DNA of 19,010 bases from Chlorogloeopsis sp. ULAP01 (GCF_030381805.1 NZ_JAUDRH010000029.1:1-19010); one strand, 5' to 3'. Shown: positions 1 to 8,105, numbered from the stretch's first letter. The notes: a model not told the origin generated them from the sequence alone. Program-made: numbers and translations.

Positions 1-10
1 TTGTCGACAT

Positions 11-62
11 AGCTGAGACACCCTTTATTTTTTCTTCTTAATTCCAGTCTCAGCTTTTTTTT
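11..62 (+). terminator. Inverted repeat with T-run, terminator-like
   Basis: AGCTGAGAC at 11-19 is matched by its exact complement GTCTCAGCT at 47-55, and a run of eight T follows (55-62). This reads as an intrinsic terminator on the plus strand for a gene lying left of the window. The loop is long (27 nt) and itself T-rich, which weakens the call. There is no U-tract in the minus direction. Confidence 0.45.
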
Positions 63-71
63 GCACCTAAA

Positions 72-242
72 TCAACCCGTCGAACTCACGTGTTGACGAA
101 TTTCCCATAGCTTTTTGCCAAGGGGAGTTTGTGGAACAAATTCCGGCTGGGGTTTTAACGATTGTGCGAATTGAATCACTTTATCTTGCGCTTCAGGGGG
201 GAGTTCGCGCCAATATTCTAGTAACTGTTCTTCTTTACTCAT
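72..242 (-). CDS. Small DUF2281-like (antitoxin-like) protein
   Basis: A 56-codon frame starts with ATG at 242 and stops with TGA at 72. The protein opens MSKEEQLLEYWRELPPEAQ, followed by a DKVIQFAQSLK block. From memory this is the N-terminal pattern of the short cyanobacterial DUF2281-like proteins, which are often annotated as VapB-type antitoxin-like. A central TPLGKKLWEIRQ segment also looks familiar, but relatives I recall continue with a tryptophan/glutamate-rich tail, whereas this one stops at SSTG, so the C-terminus may be truncated. No toxin partner is visible, although the window ends only 71 bases beyond the stop. The gene lies downstream of the hybrid kinase on the same strand, separated by the repeat array. 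Function is not assigned. Confidence 0.55.
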   Translation of the reverse strand: MSKEEQLLEYWRELPPEAQDKVIQFAQSLKPQPEFVPQTPLGKKLWEIRQHVSSTG

Positions 243-372
243 AATAAGCTTATTCGAGTGAGCGCAAACTTAAAATCGAAATTCGACATTAGTTCTCACA
301 CCTATATCTCTAATTTAAAGCGTAGCTTGATAATCAATACTATTAAGCCAAACTTTTACTGCTCCTCCTTTA

Positions 373-703
373 ATGTAACTTTAAAATCATTTAGCAAAAT
401 GCCTGTTTGCTTTCTCGTTTTGTCTAAATGCTTTCTCAAAATGTCATTTTGCTTTCTCATTTTAGTGTTTTCCGCAAGCAAAATGTCTTATTGCTTACTC
501 AAAATGCTTAAATGAGTTCTCATTTCGGTAAATCGCGCACTCATTTTAGTGTTTTCCGCAAGCAAAATGGCATATTGCTTACTCAAAATGCTTAAATGAG
601 TTCTCATTTCGGTAAATCGCGCACTCCTAAAGATATTTTCTGTAAGCAAAAAGCCTAAATGCTTTCTCAATCTGCTTGAATGCTTTTCGATTCGGGAAAT
701 TTA
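373..703. repeat. 84-bp tandem repeat array with degenerate flanks
   Basis: Two head-to-tail 84-bp units occupy 457-540 and 541-624. They differ at only two positions (486/570 and 488/572). A third, degenerate unit runs from 625 to about 703 and reaches the stop codon of the kinase gene. Diverged unit-like sequence rich in the words GCTTTCTC and AAATG extends left to about 373. The unit is an exact multiple of three, so long accidental open frames cross it on both strands, but they have no start, codon or family support. The rest of 243-700 shows no convincing gene. Confidence 0.8.
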
Positions 704-3700
704 AGGACTCTCTACTGATATCATCAACGGTAATTTGACAGTAAACTTTGCGCCTCGTCCAATTCCATCACTTGCTGCCTCAATTGTACCTCCGTGTAGT
801 TGGACAAGTTGAAGAGCGATCGCCAGCCCCAACCCCAAACCCCCTGGGGAGTGACGGCTGGGAACTTCCGCTTGAGTAAAGCGATCGAAGACACGGGGGA
901 GAAAGTCGGCACCAATCCCGATACCAGTATCGCTGATGAGAATAGAGCACCAAGAGTCATCAGCATCAAGTCGAACTTTTATACTTCCCTCTATTGGCGT
1001 AAATTTAATAGCATTGTCAAGTAATTTTGTTACAACTTGCTGCAAGCGCAAGAAGTCGCCTAAAACACAAATCTCACCATGAGTAGAAGTTATATGTAAC
1101 GTTTTGATAATATTGATTCTCTTAGCCTGAGCATTTGTGGAAGTTGTATTAATAACTTCTTCAATTATGTCTGTGAGGTTGACTGGTTGATAAGCCAAGC
1201 AAACCTTACCTGAGAGAATAGTTGAGATATCCAGCAGATCCTCAATCAGCTTTGCCTGATTTTTAGCATTACGCTCAATGGTATCTAAAGCACGTAAAAC
1301 AGTAGTCTCGTCTAGGGTTTTTGAACTTAGTAAGCGAGTCCAGCCCAGGATAGCAGCTAAGGGAGCGTGAAGTTCGTGGGTAACGGTGGCTAAAAACTCA
1401 TCCTTGAGGCAATTGGAAGATATTTCCTGACGCAGACGCATAATTTGTAAGTGAGAATCTACGCGGGCGATCAGTTCCTGGGCAGAAAAGGGCTTGATCA
1501 AATAGTCATCAGCTCCTGCTTGCAAACCCTCAATTGCCGCCTCTTCTCCTGCACGAGCCGAGAGCAGGATAATGGGCATACCTTTTGTCTTTGGATCGGC
1601 ACGCAATGCATTTAGCAATTGAAAACCGTCTACCTCTGGCATCATCACATCGGTAAGTACCAAATCTGGTAATTGCTGGGCGATCGCATTTAGTGCATCT
1701 GCTCCATTCGCAACAGCTGTTACCTGCCATCTTTCTAACAGCAGACGCTGCAAGTAGTCGCGCATATCGGCATTATCATCAACAAGGAGAATGCGGGGGA
1801 TTGGGGAGCCAGCCACGTGCGGGGGTTTCCCCCGTTGAGTGGACTGGCGTGATTGGGGATTGGTTATTCCCCTTGTCTCCTTGTCTGGTTGTCCCCTTGT
1901 CCTTTCCCTAGTCCCTCCTTCTGGTATCCACCGCAGCGCTTCTTGGACGTAGGGGGCAGCACCAATTGATGTTGAATTTAGTGTACGTTCGGCAGTAATT
2001 TGCTCGCTTGGCAAGTGCGATGAGCCTGTGGGCAGGGTGACTGTGAAAGTTATTCCCTTACCGAAGACACTCTCCACTTTTATAGTGCCGTCATGTAAGT
2101 GAACGAGTTCTTGCACCAAAGCTAGCCCAATGCCCGACCCTTCATGGCTCCTTGCTTTTACGCCTCGTATGCGGTGAAAGCGCTCAAAAATTCGGGGTAA
2201 ATTTTCGCTCTTGATGCCTGTACCTGTATCGCGTATTTTTAGCTCTACTTTGTCACCAATTTGGTGTAATGAAACGGCAATCTCACCCTCAAAGGTGAAC
2301 TTAAATGCATTGGAGATTAAGTTAAGAACAATTTTCTCCCACATTTCGCGGTCTACATACACAGGCTCACTCAGTGGTGGACAATCTATGAGTAATTGCA
2401 TCTGTGCTGTTTCAATAGCCGAACGGAAAACTGAGGCTAGCTCGGCTGTAAATCCAGCTAAATCAGTTGGCTCATAAACTGCTTGTATTCTGCCTGCCTC
2501 AATTCGGGAGAAGTCAAGTAAAGTATTGACTAGTTTGTGCAATCTCATGGCATTTCGCTGCACAATCGCCAGTTGTTCGCGCTGTTCGGGCTGGAGTGAA
2601 CCTTGTGTTTGGGCAATTACTTGCTCAAGTGGATTGAGCATCAATGTTAGCGGCGTGCGAAATTCATGGCTGATGTTGTTAAAGAAGGCTGTTTTGACAC
2701 GGTCTAATTCTGTCAATGCTTCGGCTCGCTGGTGTTCTTGCTCATAAATCTGAGCAGTGGTAATGGAACTTTCAACCTGCTGGGCAACCAATTCCAGGAA
2801 TGTGCGATATTCAGAATCAAACTTAAGCCGGGGGCTGATTCCAGCAACGAGCAGACATTCCACAATTTCTTTGTTGCTTCCCAAGATAGGTAGAATCAAC
2901 GCAGAATGAGGACTTTCTGGCCATGGTACTCCGGGTAATGCCCCGAAGCGTTCAACCACATCTGTAACCATCTGTGGCTCGTGACTTTGTAGCACTTCAA
3001 CAAACGGGCAGCTACGAACATCCTCTTGCTCGGTGAGATTTATGGTTTTGGGTACGATACTATCAGCCGGGAGTCCAGTTGAAGCAACCAGTTCTGCTTG
3101 AATGCCTTGCTTATCAACCCAATAGAACAGTGCAAACGGAATATCGTAGGGGTTGAGCGTATTAGCGGCAGCAAGACAGGCGGACTGTAGCGTTTTTGCT
3201 CCTCCACTGACCGCCGTAGCTAACTCTCGCAGCATCGTCAAGCGACGTTGACTAATCACTTGCTGGGTGGTTTCAGTTATGGTAGCGAATATCCCCCTGC
3301 TCTTGCCCGTCTCATCGCGGGCAGGGCTATAGCAGTAGGTGAAATAGGCTTCCTCCAGGTAGCCAAAGCGCAAGACGAGCTGAGGTTGATCTTTCACAAA
3401 GAAGACTTCACCCGTGTTTCTGACACCCTCACACATCGACGAAAACTGGTCATCCCACACTTCTGTCCACGTCTGGCGGAGGGGTTGTCCCAGGGCATGG
3501 GGGTGATATGCTCCATAGATGGGAATTAGGGCATCGTTGTAAAACTGGATGTAGTCCTCTCCCCAGTAAATGGCTTGGGGAAAGCGAGATGCAAGTATTG
3601 TGCTTACGAGAGTCTTCAGGCTCTGCGGCCAGTTTTTGATCAAACCCAGGGAAGTGTTTGCCCAATCGTGCGATCGCATCAATGCTCCCATTTCGCCACC

Positions 3701-3754
3701 GCCTGCAAATACATCAGCGAGAGCGGCTTTCTTGCCTTTGGTTAAGCTATCCAT
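701..3754 (-). CDS. Hybrid sensor histidine kinase, PAS-GAF-HK-REC-HK
   Basis: This 1017-residue protein has no membrane segment, so it is probably a cytoplasmic sensor. Domains in order: a PAS-like region (about 45-165), a GAF-like region (175-335), a HisKA core with H363 in ISHEFRTPL, and an HATPase with N482 and the DTGTGI box at 509-514. A receiver follows, with acidic D659/D660, phospho-acceptor D702 in LTDVMMPE, S732 and K754. A second HisKA has H793 in THELHAPL, and a second HATPase has N914, DTGIGIG and GGLGLGLA. Two complete kinase cores around one receiver suggest an internal phosphorelay. The input ligand is unknown. The gene lies 223 bp downstream of the PAS-REC regulator on the same strand, a likely partner. 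Residues about 612-652, the linker before the receiver, are encoded by dispersed-repeat DNA. The ATG at 3754 is used because it precedes a long conserved-looking N-terminus; no strong Shine-Dalgarno is seen. Confidence 0.9.
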   Translation of the reverse strand: MDSLTKGKKAALADVFAGGGEMGALMRSHDWANTSLGLIKNWPQSLKTLVSTILASRFPQAIYWGEDYIQFYNDALIPIYGAYHPHALGQPLRQTWTEVWDDQFSSMCEGVRNTGEVFFVKDQPQLVLRFGYLEEAYFTYCYSPARDETGKSRGIFATITETTQQVISQRRLTMLRELATAVSGGAKTLQSACLAAANTLNPYDIPFALFYWVDKQGIQAELVASTGLPADSIVPKTINLTEQEDVRSCPFVEVLQSHEPQMVTDVVERFGALPGVPWPESPHSALILPILGSNKEIVECLLVAGISPRLKFDSEYRTFLELVAQQVESSITTAQIYEQEHQRAEALTELDRVKTAFFNNISHEFRTPLTLMLNPLEQVIAQTQGSLQPEQREQLAIVQRNAMRLHKLVNTLLDFSRIEAGRIQAVYEPTDLAGFTAELASVFRSAIETAQMQLLIDCPPLSEPVYVDREMWEKIVLNLISNAFKFTFEGEIAVSLHQIGDKVELKIRDTGTGIKSENLPRIFERFHRIRGVKARSHEGSGIGLALVQELVHLHDGTIKVESVFGKGITFTVTLPTGSSHLPSEQITAERTLNSTSIGAAPYVQEALRWIPEGGTRERTRGQPDKETRGITNPQSRQSTQRGKPPHVAGSPIPRILLVDDNADMRDYLQRLLLERWQVTAVANGADALNAIAQQLPDLVLTDVMMPEVDGFQLLNALRADPKTKGMPIILLSARAGEEAAIEGLQAGADDYLIKPFSAQELIARVDSHLQIMRLRQEISSNCLKDEFLATVTHELHAPLAAILGWTRLLSSKTLDETTVLRALDTIERNAKNQAKLIEDLLDISTILSGKVCLAYQPVNLTDIIEEVINTTSTNAQAKRINIIKTLHITSTHGEICVLGDFLRLQQVVTKLLDNAIKFTPIEGSIKVRLDADDSWCSILISDTGIGIGADFLPRVFDRFTQAEVPSRHSPGGLGLGLAIALQLVQLHGGTIEAASDGIGRGAKFTVKLPLMISVESP
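1795..1925. repeat. Dispersed palindromic repeat inside the kinase gene
   Basis: This segment carries a nested hairpin at 1808-1848. Its arms are GCCAG/CTGGC (808-812/844-848), CCAC/GTGG, then CGGGGG (1820-1825), a TTT loop and CCCCCG (1829-1834). GGGGATTGG-type words and C/T-rich low-complexity sequence follow. The same vocabulary occurs in the intergenic stretch 16975-17096. Here it is read through in frame by the kinase gene. Confidence 0.7.
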
Positions 3755-3781
3755 CTTTAACCTGGGAAAAATCTACTAATA

Positions 3782-3975
3782 TCTCAGTTATCAGTTATCA
3801 GTGAACAGTAAACAGTTATCAGTTATCAGTTAAGTACCGAAGCATAAATATTTAGTTATTTCTCAAAACTTCTGAAACTCCTGTGTCTTAATACTGTTCC
3901 CTTTTCCTTCCTTTCCTAAATAGATAATTTACTTTGCACAAGTACTTATCAATATATCTGACAACTGATAACTGA
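3782..3975. repeat. CAGTTATCAG short repeats between RR and kinase genes
   Basis: The motif CAGTTATCAGTTATCAGT occurs at 3785-3802 and again at 3813-3830. Its inverse, CTGATAACTG, occurs at 3965-3974 just before the end of the regulator gene. The inverted copies could fold across the 223-bp spacer. I see no gene or clear promoter here. Such short repeats are commonly scattered between genes in this group of cyanobacteria. Confidence 0.65.
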
Positions 3976-3977
3976 AT

Positions 3978-5018
3978 TTAACCTCGTCCAGCCAGCTGTG
4001 CCACCATTGCTACTAACTCTGTTGGCTCTGCAAGTTTATGTAAATGCGACTGAAAACCTGCTTTTATTGCTTTTGCTCTGTCTTCTGCAAGATAAGCAGT
4101 CAAGGCAGCTGTAGGAATCTGCCATCCTTTCTCTGCTTCTAGTGTTTTAACTTTGCGAATCAAAGCATAGCCATCCTCATCGGGCATCCTGATATCACTG
4201 ATTATGACATCAGGGTGTAATTGCTCCAGCACTTCGAGTGCCTCAGCAACAGAGTTGACTGCTGTTACTAAAATTCCATGTTGCTCCAATACTGTAGTAA
4301 TAAATTCGCGGGCGTCGGCTTCATCATCTACAAACAGTACCTGCAAGCCATCGAGCGAACGAGGAGTTTCTACAGCTGCTGCCTCTGGCAGCAGCTGACT
4401 CGCTATTGCCTGGAGTTGTAAATTCGCCTGCTTGTACTTAGTAACATCGCGTATGCTAATTTGTAGCGAAACTAGTAGCCCAGAAGTATTGCGGATAGGT
4501 GCTACCATCAGCGCTGCATCAAAAGGTTCACCGCCACGCGGACAAATAACTATTTCCCACTCTTGCAAAGAGTCTAATTGGGACAACTGATTTAGTTTGG
4601 TACGAAAGAGCGATCGCTCTACCTCAGCCACAAAGTTGACTAATGGTTTACCAATGAGGAAGTTGGGTAATACGTTAAATAATGCGCCAGCCTCACGGTT
4701 AGCTTTTTGAATCATTCCTTGAGCATCTGTTAGCAAATAGGCATCAGGTGCAAAATTAAACAGTTCATAATAATGCTGACATTCTACTGCCAGATACTCA
4801 TTTTGCTGGAGCAGTTCGTCCTGAATATCCTCCATTGCTTCCAAGCTAGCCTGCGTTTCTTCTTGAAATAATTGGAGGTTCCCTAAAGAGGCGACGATCT
4901 CCTCCATTGCTTCAGCTACTTGTTGCTGCTGTGTTGGTGTTAGGTCAATATATTTTTGCAGCGCCTCTATCTGCTGACGGATAATTTGAAAATGCTGAGT
5001 AAATTCTTCTTCGCTCAC
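3978..5018 (-). CDS. PAS-domain response regulator without a DNA-binding output
   Basis: The protein has 346 residues and starts with GTG at 5018; the next in-frame Met is residue 38. The N-terminus (about 1-80) is glutamine- and glutamate-rich and probably a coiled coil. A PAS domain follows (about 84-200, with PDAYLLTDAQG and an IRDVTKYKQ end), and then a C-terminal receiver (226-344). The receiver has acidic D231/D232, phospho-acceptor D275 in ISDIRMPDEDG, T307 and K328. The lysine is followed by Leu (HKLAEP) instead of the usual Pro. No DNA-binding or enzymatic output is present, so it probably works as a phospho-relay or docking partner. It is co-directional with and upstream of the hybrid kinase, which suggests a common pathway. 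Confidence 0.85.
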   Translation of the reverse strand: MSEEEFTQHFQIIRQQIEALQKYIDLTPTQQQQVAEAMEEIVASLGNLQLFQEETQASLEAMEDIQDELLQQNEYLAVECQHYYELFNFAPDAYLLTDAQGMIQKANREAGALFNVLPNFLIGKPLVNFVAEVERSLFRTKLNQLSQLDSLQEWEIVICPRGGEPFDAALMVAPIRNTSGLLVSLQISIRDVTKYKQANLQLQAIASQLLPEAAAVETPRSLDGLQVLFVDDEADAREFITTVLEQHGILVTAVNSVAEALEVLEQLHPDVIISDIRMPDEDGYALIRKVKTLEAEKGWQIPTAALTAYLAEDRAKAIKAGFQSHLHKLAEPTELVAMVAQLAGRG

Positions 5019-5609
5019 AACTAGGTTGGTTGTTGATCAAAATTTTTGATGCCAGTTTTCTAGAAGGAAAATCACACTGAAAATTTATGAGCTATAAATA
5101 GCAGAGTTCCTTTACTTCTGTCTTTATTATGAATCACTTCGAAGGGCGCGATCGCTACATCTAAGGTTGTATATTTTCAGTCTTCGTAGGGTGCTTTGGG
5201 CTATACGACTTTGGTAGAAATAGCTAAATTATACTAAAAAAATTAATAAAACTTATGTCTTATGATAAAATCCTGATGTTAACTAATAATTTCTTGAAAA
5301 ATAAAGCATTCACGCTAGTTTGCTACATAAATTTTAGATACGGCAGAAAGGCAGTTGCCGAAAGTTACCATTCAGAACTACCTTTCGTGCTGAAAAACCA
5401 ACAAACTATGAACCTACCAATCATGACATTTGGTAGGTACGTTTTTTATTATCTAATTGCAGTTACCGAATTTATAAAATGCAGTTGCTGCATTAACATA
5501 CTGTAATATTTTGTCCTCGTTATTGCATCATGTAACCTTTGCTGTATTTGTTGGATAATTGGGTAGAAATTACCTGTTTTGGGTTCTTGCCAACATTACC
5601 CTGCCATCA
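5019..5609. other. Non-coding interval between divergent genes
   Basis: I find no supportable coding sequence here. The interval must hold the promoters of the minus-strand regulator and the plus-strand channel. It contains a HIP1 site near 5149, a terminator-like hairpin at 5412-5447, and a small perfect hairpin AATGCAG-TTG-CTGCATT at 5478-5494. A TATACT box at 5230-5235 could be a -10 element, but the best upstream TTGGTA (5211-5216) is spaced only 13 bp away, so I do not call a promoter. Confidence 0.6.
5412..5447 (+). terminator. Intrinsic-terminator-like hairpin with no gene upstream
   Basis: ACCTACCAA (5412-5420) pairs perfectly with TTGGTAGGT (5430-5438) across a 9-nt loop, and a T6 run follows at 5442-5447. 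The plus strand has no supportable gene in front of it. It could end a small RNA, or act as an attenuator in the leader of the channel gene that starts at 5610. Confidence 0.6.
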
Positions 5610-6497
5610 ATGAAAAAAGTAGTTCGCAAAACTCCAGTGCCGCGCATGATTAACCCTGAGGGCGGCTTTAACGTTGTGCGTAAAGGTATATCAAACTCCC
5701 ATTGGGGAGACTTATACCATTGGCTACTTTCTCTTGCTTGGCCTCAGTTTATCGCGCTAGTTAGTTTAGGATATCTAGTTATTAACGCTTTATTTGCTTT
5801 GGCATACCTAGCAGGTGGAAATGGTATAGAAAACGCACGTCCGGGTAGCTTCTTGGATGCGTTTTTTTTCAGTGTTCAAACTATGGCATCCATCGGCTAC
5901 GGAGCCATGTTCCCCAAAACAACTTATGCCCATGTCTTAGTAACCATAGAATCGCTAATTGGGTTGATGGGGCTAGCAGTAGGAACGGGACTGATGTTTG
6001 CCAGATTTTCGCTTCCTAAAGCACGAGTCACATTTAGTCGTGTGGCGGTCATTGCACCTTACAATGGTTTACCAACATTAATGTTTCGAGTTGCCAACGA
6101 ACGGCAAAACTGGATTTTAGAAGCACAAATTCGGGTGACTGTAGTACGAAATGAAATTACTGCTGAAGGGGATTTCATGCGGCGATTTTATGATGTGCAA
6201 TTGCTTCGCAGTCAAACACCACTTTTTGCCTTAACTTGGACAGTTATGCATTCAATTGATGAGAACAGTCCCCTGTATGGAGTGACACCAGAAGATATGA
6301 TTGAGGAGGAGATGGAAGTAGTAGTAACTCTCACCGGACTTGATGAAACTGTGTCCCAGATTATTCATGCCCGTCATTCGTTTATCGCTGGGGAGATTTT
6401 CTGGAATATGCGCTTTGTAGATATTTTATCCAAGACGCGGGAAGGTAGGCGCACCATAGATTATTCCCGCTTTCATGATGTTATACCGATAGAATAA
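5610..6497 (+). CDS. KirBac-type inward-rectifier-like potassium channel
   Basis: The 295-residue protein has the plan of bacterial Kir channels: a short cytoplasmic N-terminus, TM1 (about 44-68), a pore loop with filter TMASIGYGAMFP (S94-I95-G96-Y97-G98), and TM2 (about 108-131) ending TGLMFARFSLPKA. A large beta-rich cytoplasmic domain (about 138-290) follows. It should pass K+ across the plasma membrane as a tetramer gated by the cytoplasmic domain. Compared with the KirBac filter TVGYGD as I recall it, the first position is Ser and the Asp after GYG is Ala. I chose the ATG at 5610; a TTG at 5559 would add 17 residues with no homology-like features. No strong Shine-Dalgarno is visible. The gene appears to be monocistronic. 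Confidence 0.88.
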   Translation: MKKVVRKTPVPRMINPEGGFNVVRKGISNSHWGDLYHWLLSLAWPQFIALVSLGYLVINALFALAYLAGGNGIENARPGSFLDAFFFSVQTMASIGYGAMFPKTTYAHVLVTIESLIGLMGLAVGTGLMFARFSLPKARVTFSRVAVIAPYNGLPTLMFRVANERQNWILEAQIRVTVVRNEITAEGDFMRRFYDVQLLRSQTPLFALTWTVMHSIDENSPLYGVTPEDMIEEEMEVVVTLTGLDETVSQIIHARHSFIAGEIFWNMRFVDILSKTREGRRTIDYSRFHDVIPIE

Positions 6498-6587
6498 GGC
6501 AGGAGGTAGAGAGCAGCGCGCCCTTGCGGGTTAAGCGCGTCGAGTGCGACTGCACAGAGGCAGAAGGCAGAAGGTTGTGTAATTTCC
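6498..6587. repeat. Short palindromic/dispersed repeat between genes
   Basis: The 90-bp gap is filled by a GC-rich imperfect palindrome (GCGCGCCCTTGCGGGTTAAG, then CGCGT) and by AGGCAGAAGGCAGAAGG. Words like the latter recur in reverse orientation at 8619-8640. This is typical intergenic repeat filler, with no clear terminator or promoter of its own. Confidence 0.5.
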
Positions 6588-7835
6588 ATGAAAAATTTTA
6601 CATCTCGTATGGAGGCGGTACAGTCGCCCATCATTCCTGTTGTAGGAGAATTGATTAGAAACTCTCCTGGTACTATTTCCCTTGGACAAGGTGTAGTTTA
6701 TTACAGCCCACCACCGGAAGCCATCGAACTTTTACCGCAATTCCTTGCTGAACCAACAAATCATATATACAAAGCTGTTGAGGGTATTCCTCCGCTATTA
6801 AAAGTATTAGCAGCAAAATTGCAAAGCTTTAACGGGATTGAAATTAACGACAAAAACTGCATAGTTGTCACCGCAGGTAGCAACATGGGGTTTATGAATG
6901 CCATTCTTGCCATTACATCAGTGGGAGATGAAATTATTCTAAACACACCTTACTATTTCAATCACGAAATGGCGATTATGATGGCAGGATGTCACCCGGT
7001 GTTGGTGGAAACAGATGAAAATTACCAACTGCGTCTAGATGCGATCGCCCAAGCTATTACTCCAAAAACACGGGCAGTGGTGACAATCTCCCCAAATAAT
7101 CCGACTGGAGTTGTGTATTCAAAGTCTGCTTTAAAACAAGTAAATCAAATTTGTCGCGATCGCGGGATTTACCATATCAGCGATGAAGCTTATGAATACT
7201 TTACTTATAATGGCGTCAAGCATACTTCTCCAGGCACATTTCCAGGTAGTAGCGAATACACAATTTCTCTCTACAGTCTTTCTAAAGCCTACGGTTTTGC
7301 TAGTTGGCGCATTGGCTATATGGTGATTCCAAAACATCTGCTTGTTGCTGTCAAGAAAGTTCAGGATACAAATTTGATTTGTGCGCCTGTAGTTTCTCAG
7401 TATGCAGCTTTGGGTGCTTTACAGGCAAAACAGGAATATTTGAGCAAAAATATTGAAGCGATCGCCCAAATACGAGAATTAGTGCTAAAGTCCCTTCAGG
7501 ATCTCGAAGGTTTATGTACGATTACTCCTGCTGATGGTGCATTCTATTTTTTCCTGAAAGTAAACACCCAAATAGATACCTTTGAGTTAGTTAAAAGATT
7601 AATTCAAGAACATCAAGTAGCAGTAATTCCTGGTACAACCTTTGGCATGAATCACGGATGTTATCTGCGTATAGCATACGGTGCATTGCAAAAAGAGACG
7701 GCAAAAGAGGGAATAGAAAGATTGGTAAGAGGTTTAAAAAAGATTGCTAATACCTCTTTTCTTTGTGTTCTTTGCGCCCTTTGTGGTTCGTTTCTTTCTT
7801 GCGCGTTAGCGCATCTTTATACAGAATTGGTATAA
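6588..7835 (+). CDS. PLP-dependent class I/II aminotransferase
   Basis: This fold-type I aminotransferase (415 residues) should transfer amino groups between an amino acid and a 2-oxo acid in the cytoplasm; the exact substrate cannot be read. Visible PLP-site residues are N171 in SPNNPTG, D199 in ISDEAYE, the Schiff-base lysine K233 in SLSKAYGFASWR, and R241. R361 in YLRIAYG is the usual carboxylate-binding arginine. AGSNMGF (96-102) fits the phosphate-binding turn. Aspartate, aromatic and alanine aminotransferases are all possible. The last 28 residues (from about N388) are cysteine/leucine-rich and are encoded by what looks like a dispersed repeat (7749-7835), so the ancestral stop was probably near 'LKKIA'. 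The ATG at 6588 is the natural start. The spacing suggests it is transcribed separately from the channel gene. Confidence 0.88.
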   Translation: MKNFTSRMEAVQSPIIPVVGELIRNSPGTISLGQGVVYYSPPPEAIELLPQFLAEPTNHIYKAVEGIPPLLKVLAAKLQSFNGIEINDKNCIVVTAGSNMGFMNAILAITSVGDEIILNTPYYFNHEMAIMMAGCHPVLVETDENYQLRLDAIAQAITPKTRAVVTISPNNPTGVVYSKSALKQVNQICRDRGIYHISDEAYEYFTYNGVKHTSPGTFPGSSEYTISLYSLSKAYGFASWRIGYMVIPKHLLVAVKKVQDTNLICAPVVSQYAALGALQAKQEYLSKNIEAIAQIRELVLKSLQDLEGLCTITPADGAFYFFLKVNTQIDTFELVKRLIQEHQVAVIPGTTFGMNHGCYLRIAYGALQKETAKEGIERLVRGLKKIANTSFLCVLCALCGSFLSCALAHLYTELV

Positions 7836-7890
7836 GTAGAAGGCAGCTATACTGATGGTACGAGCCAGTAGACGCGTAAGCGGCATATCC
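7749..7890. repeat. Dispersed repeat overlapping the aminotransferase 3' end
   Basis: This stretch starts with CTTTGTGTTCTTTGCGCCCT followed by TTGTGGTTCG, a word I recognise as common intergenic filler in these genomes. GCGCGTTAGCGC, a near-perfect palindrome, comes next. The element GTAGACGCGTAAGCGGC at 7868-7884 matches 18547-18563 at 16 of 17 positions, so two repeat families meet here. The remaining gap to 8105 is AT-rich with no recognisable gene. Confidence 0.6.
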
Positions 7891-8105
7891 GTTGGTAGGA
7901 AATTAGGACAAGAGGAAAATTTTGCTCCTTGTATCCTTATCCTCTTATGTATACAGATTAGTAAAAGCTACTAAGGACTTAAGAAGAAAGTATAGAAAAC
8001 GGAAAAAGTTAGTTTATTTATGTCTTTATAACCGTGGAATTCATTCTAATGTTAGGATATAATTCTTCGTTAAATTTAGCTACTTCAAAATATAAAATCA
8101 CACCA

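Noticed and set aside
258..515. 85-codon open frame on the plus strand
   Set aside because: It runs through the repeat array, starts at a weak non-ATG codon and is Lys/Cys/Phe/Ser-rich because of the repeated GCTTTCTC words; no domain or ribosome-binding site.
457..624. CRISPR-like array
   Set aside because: The units abut with no unique spacers, and no cas genes are present.
488..670. Minus-strand frame with a 28-residue repeat (ARFTEMRTHLSILSKQ)
   Set aside because: The protein repeat simply mirrors the 84-bp DNA repeat; no promoter, ribosome-binding site or known family.
5255..5506. 83-codon open frame
   Set aside because: It spans the terminator-like hairpin and the 5478-5494 hairpin and has no family-like sequence.
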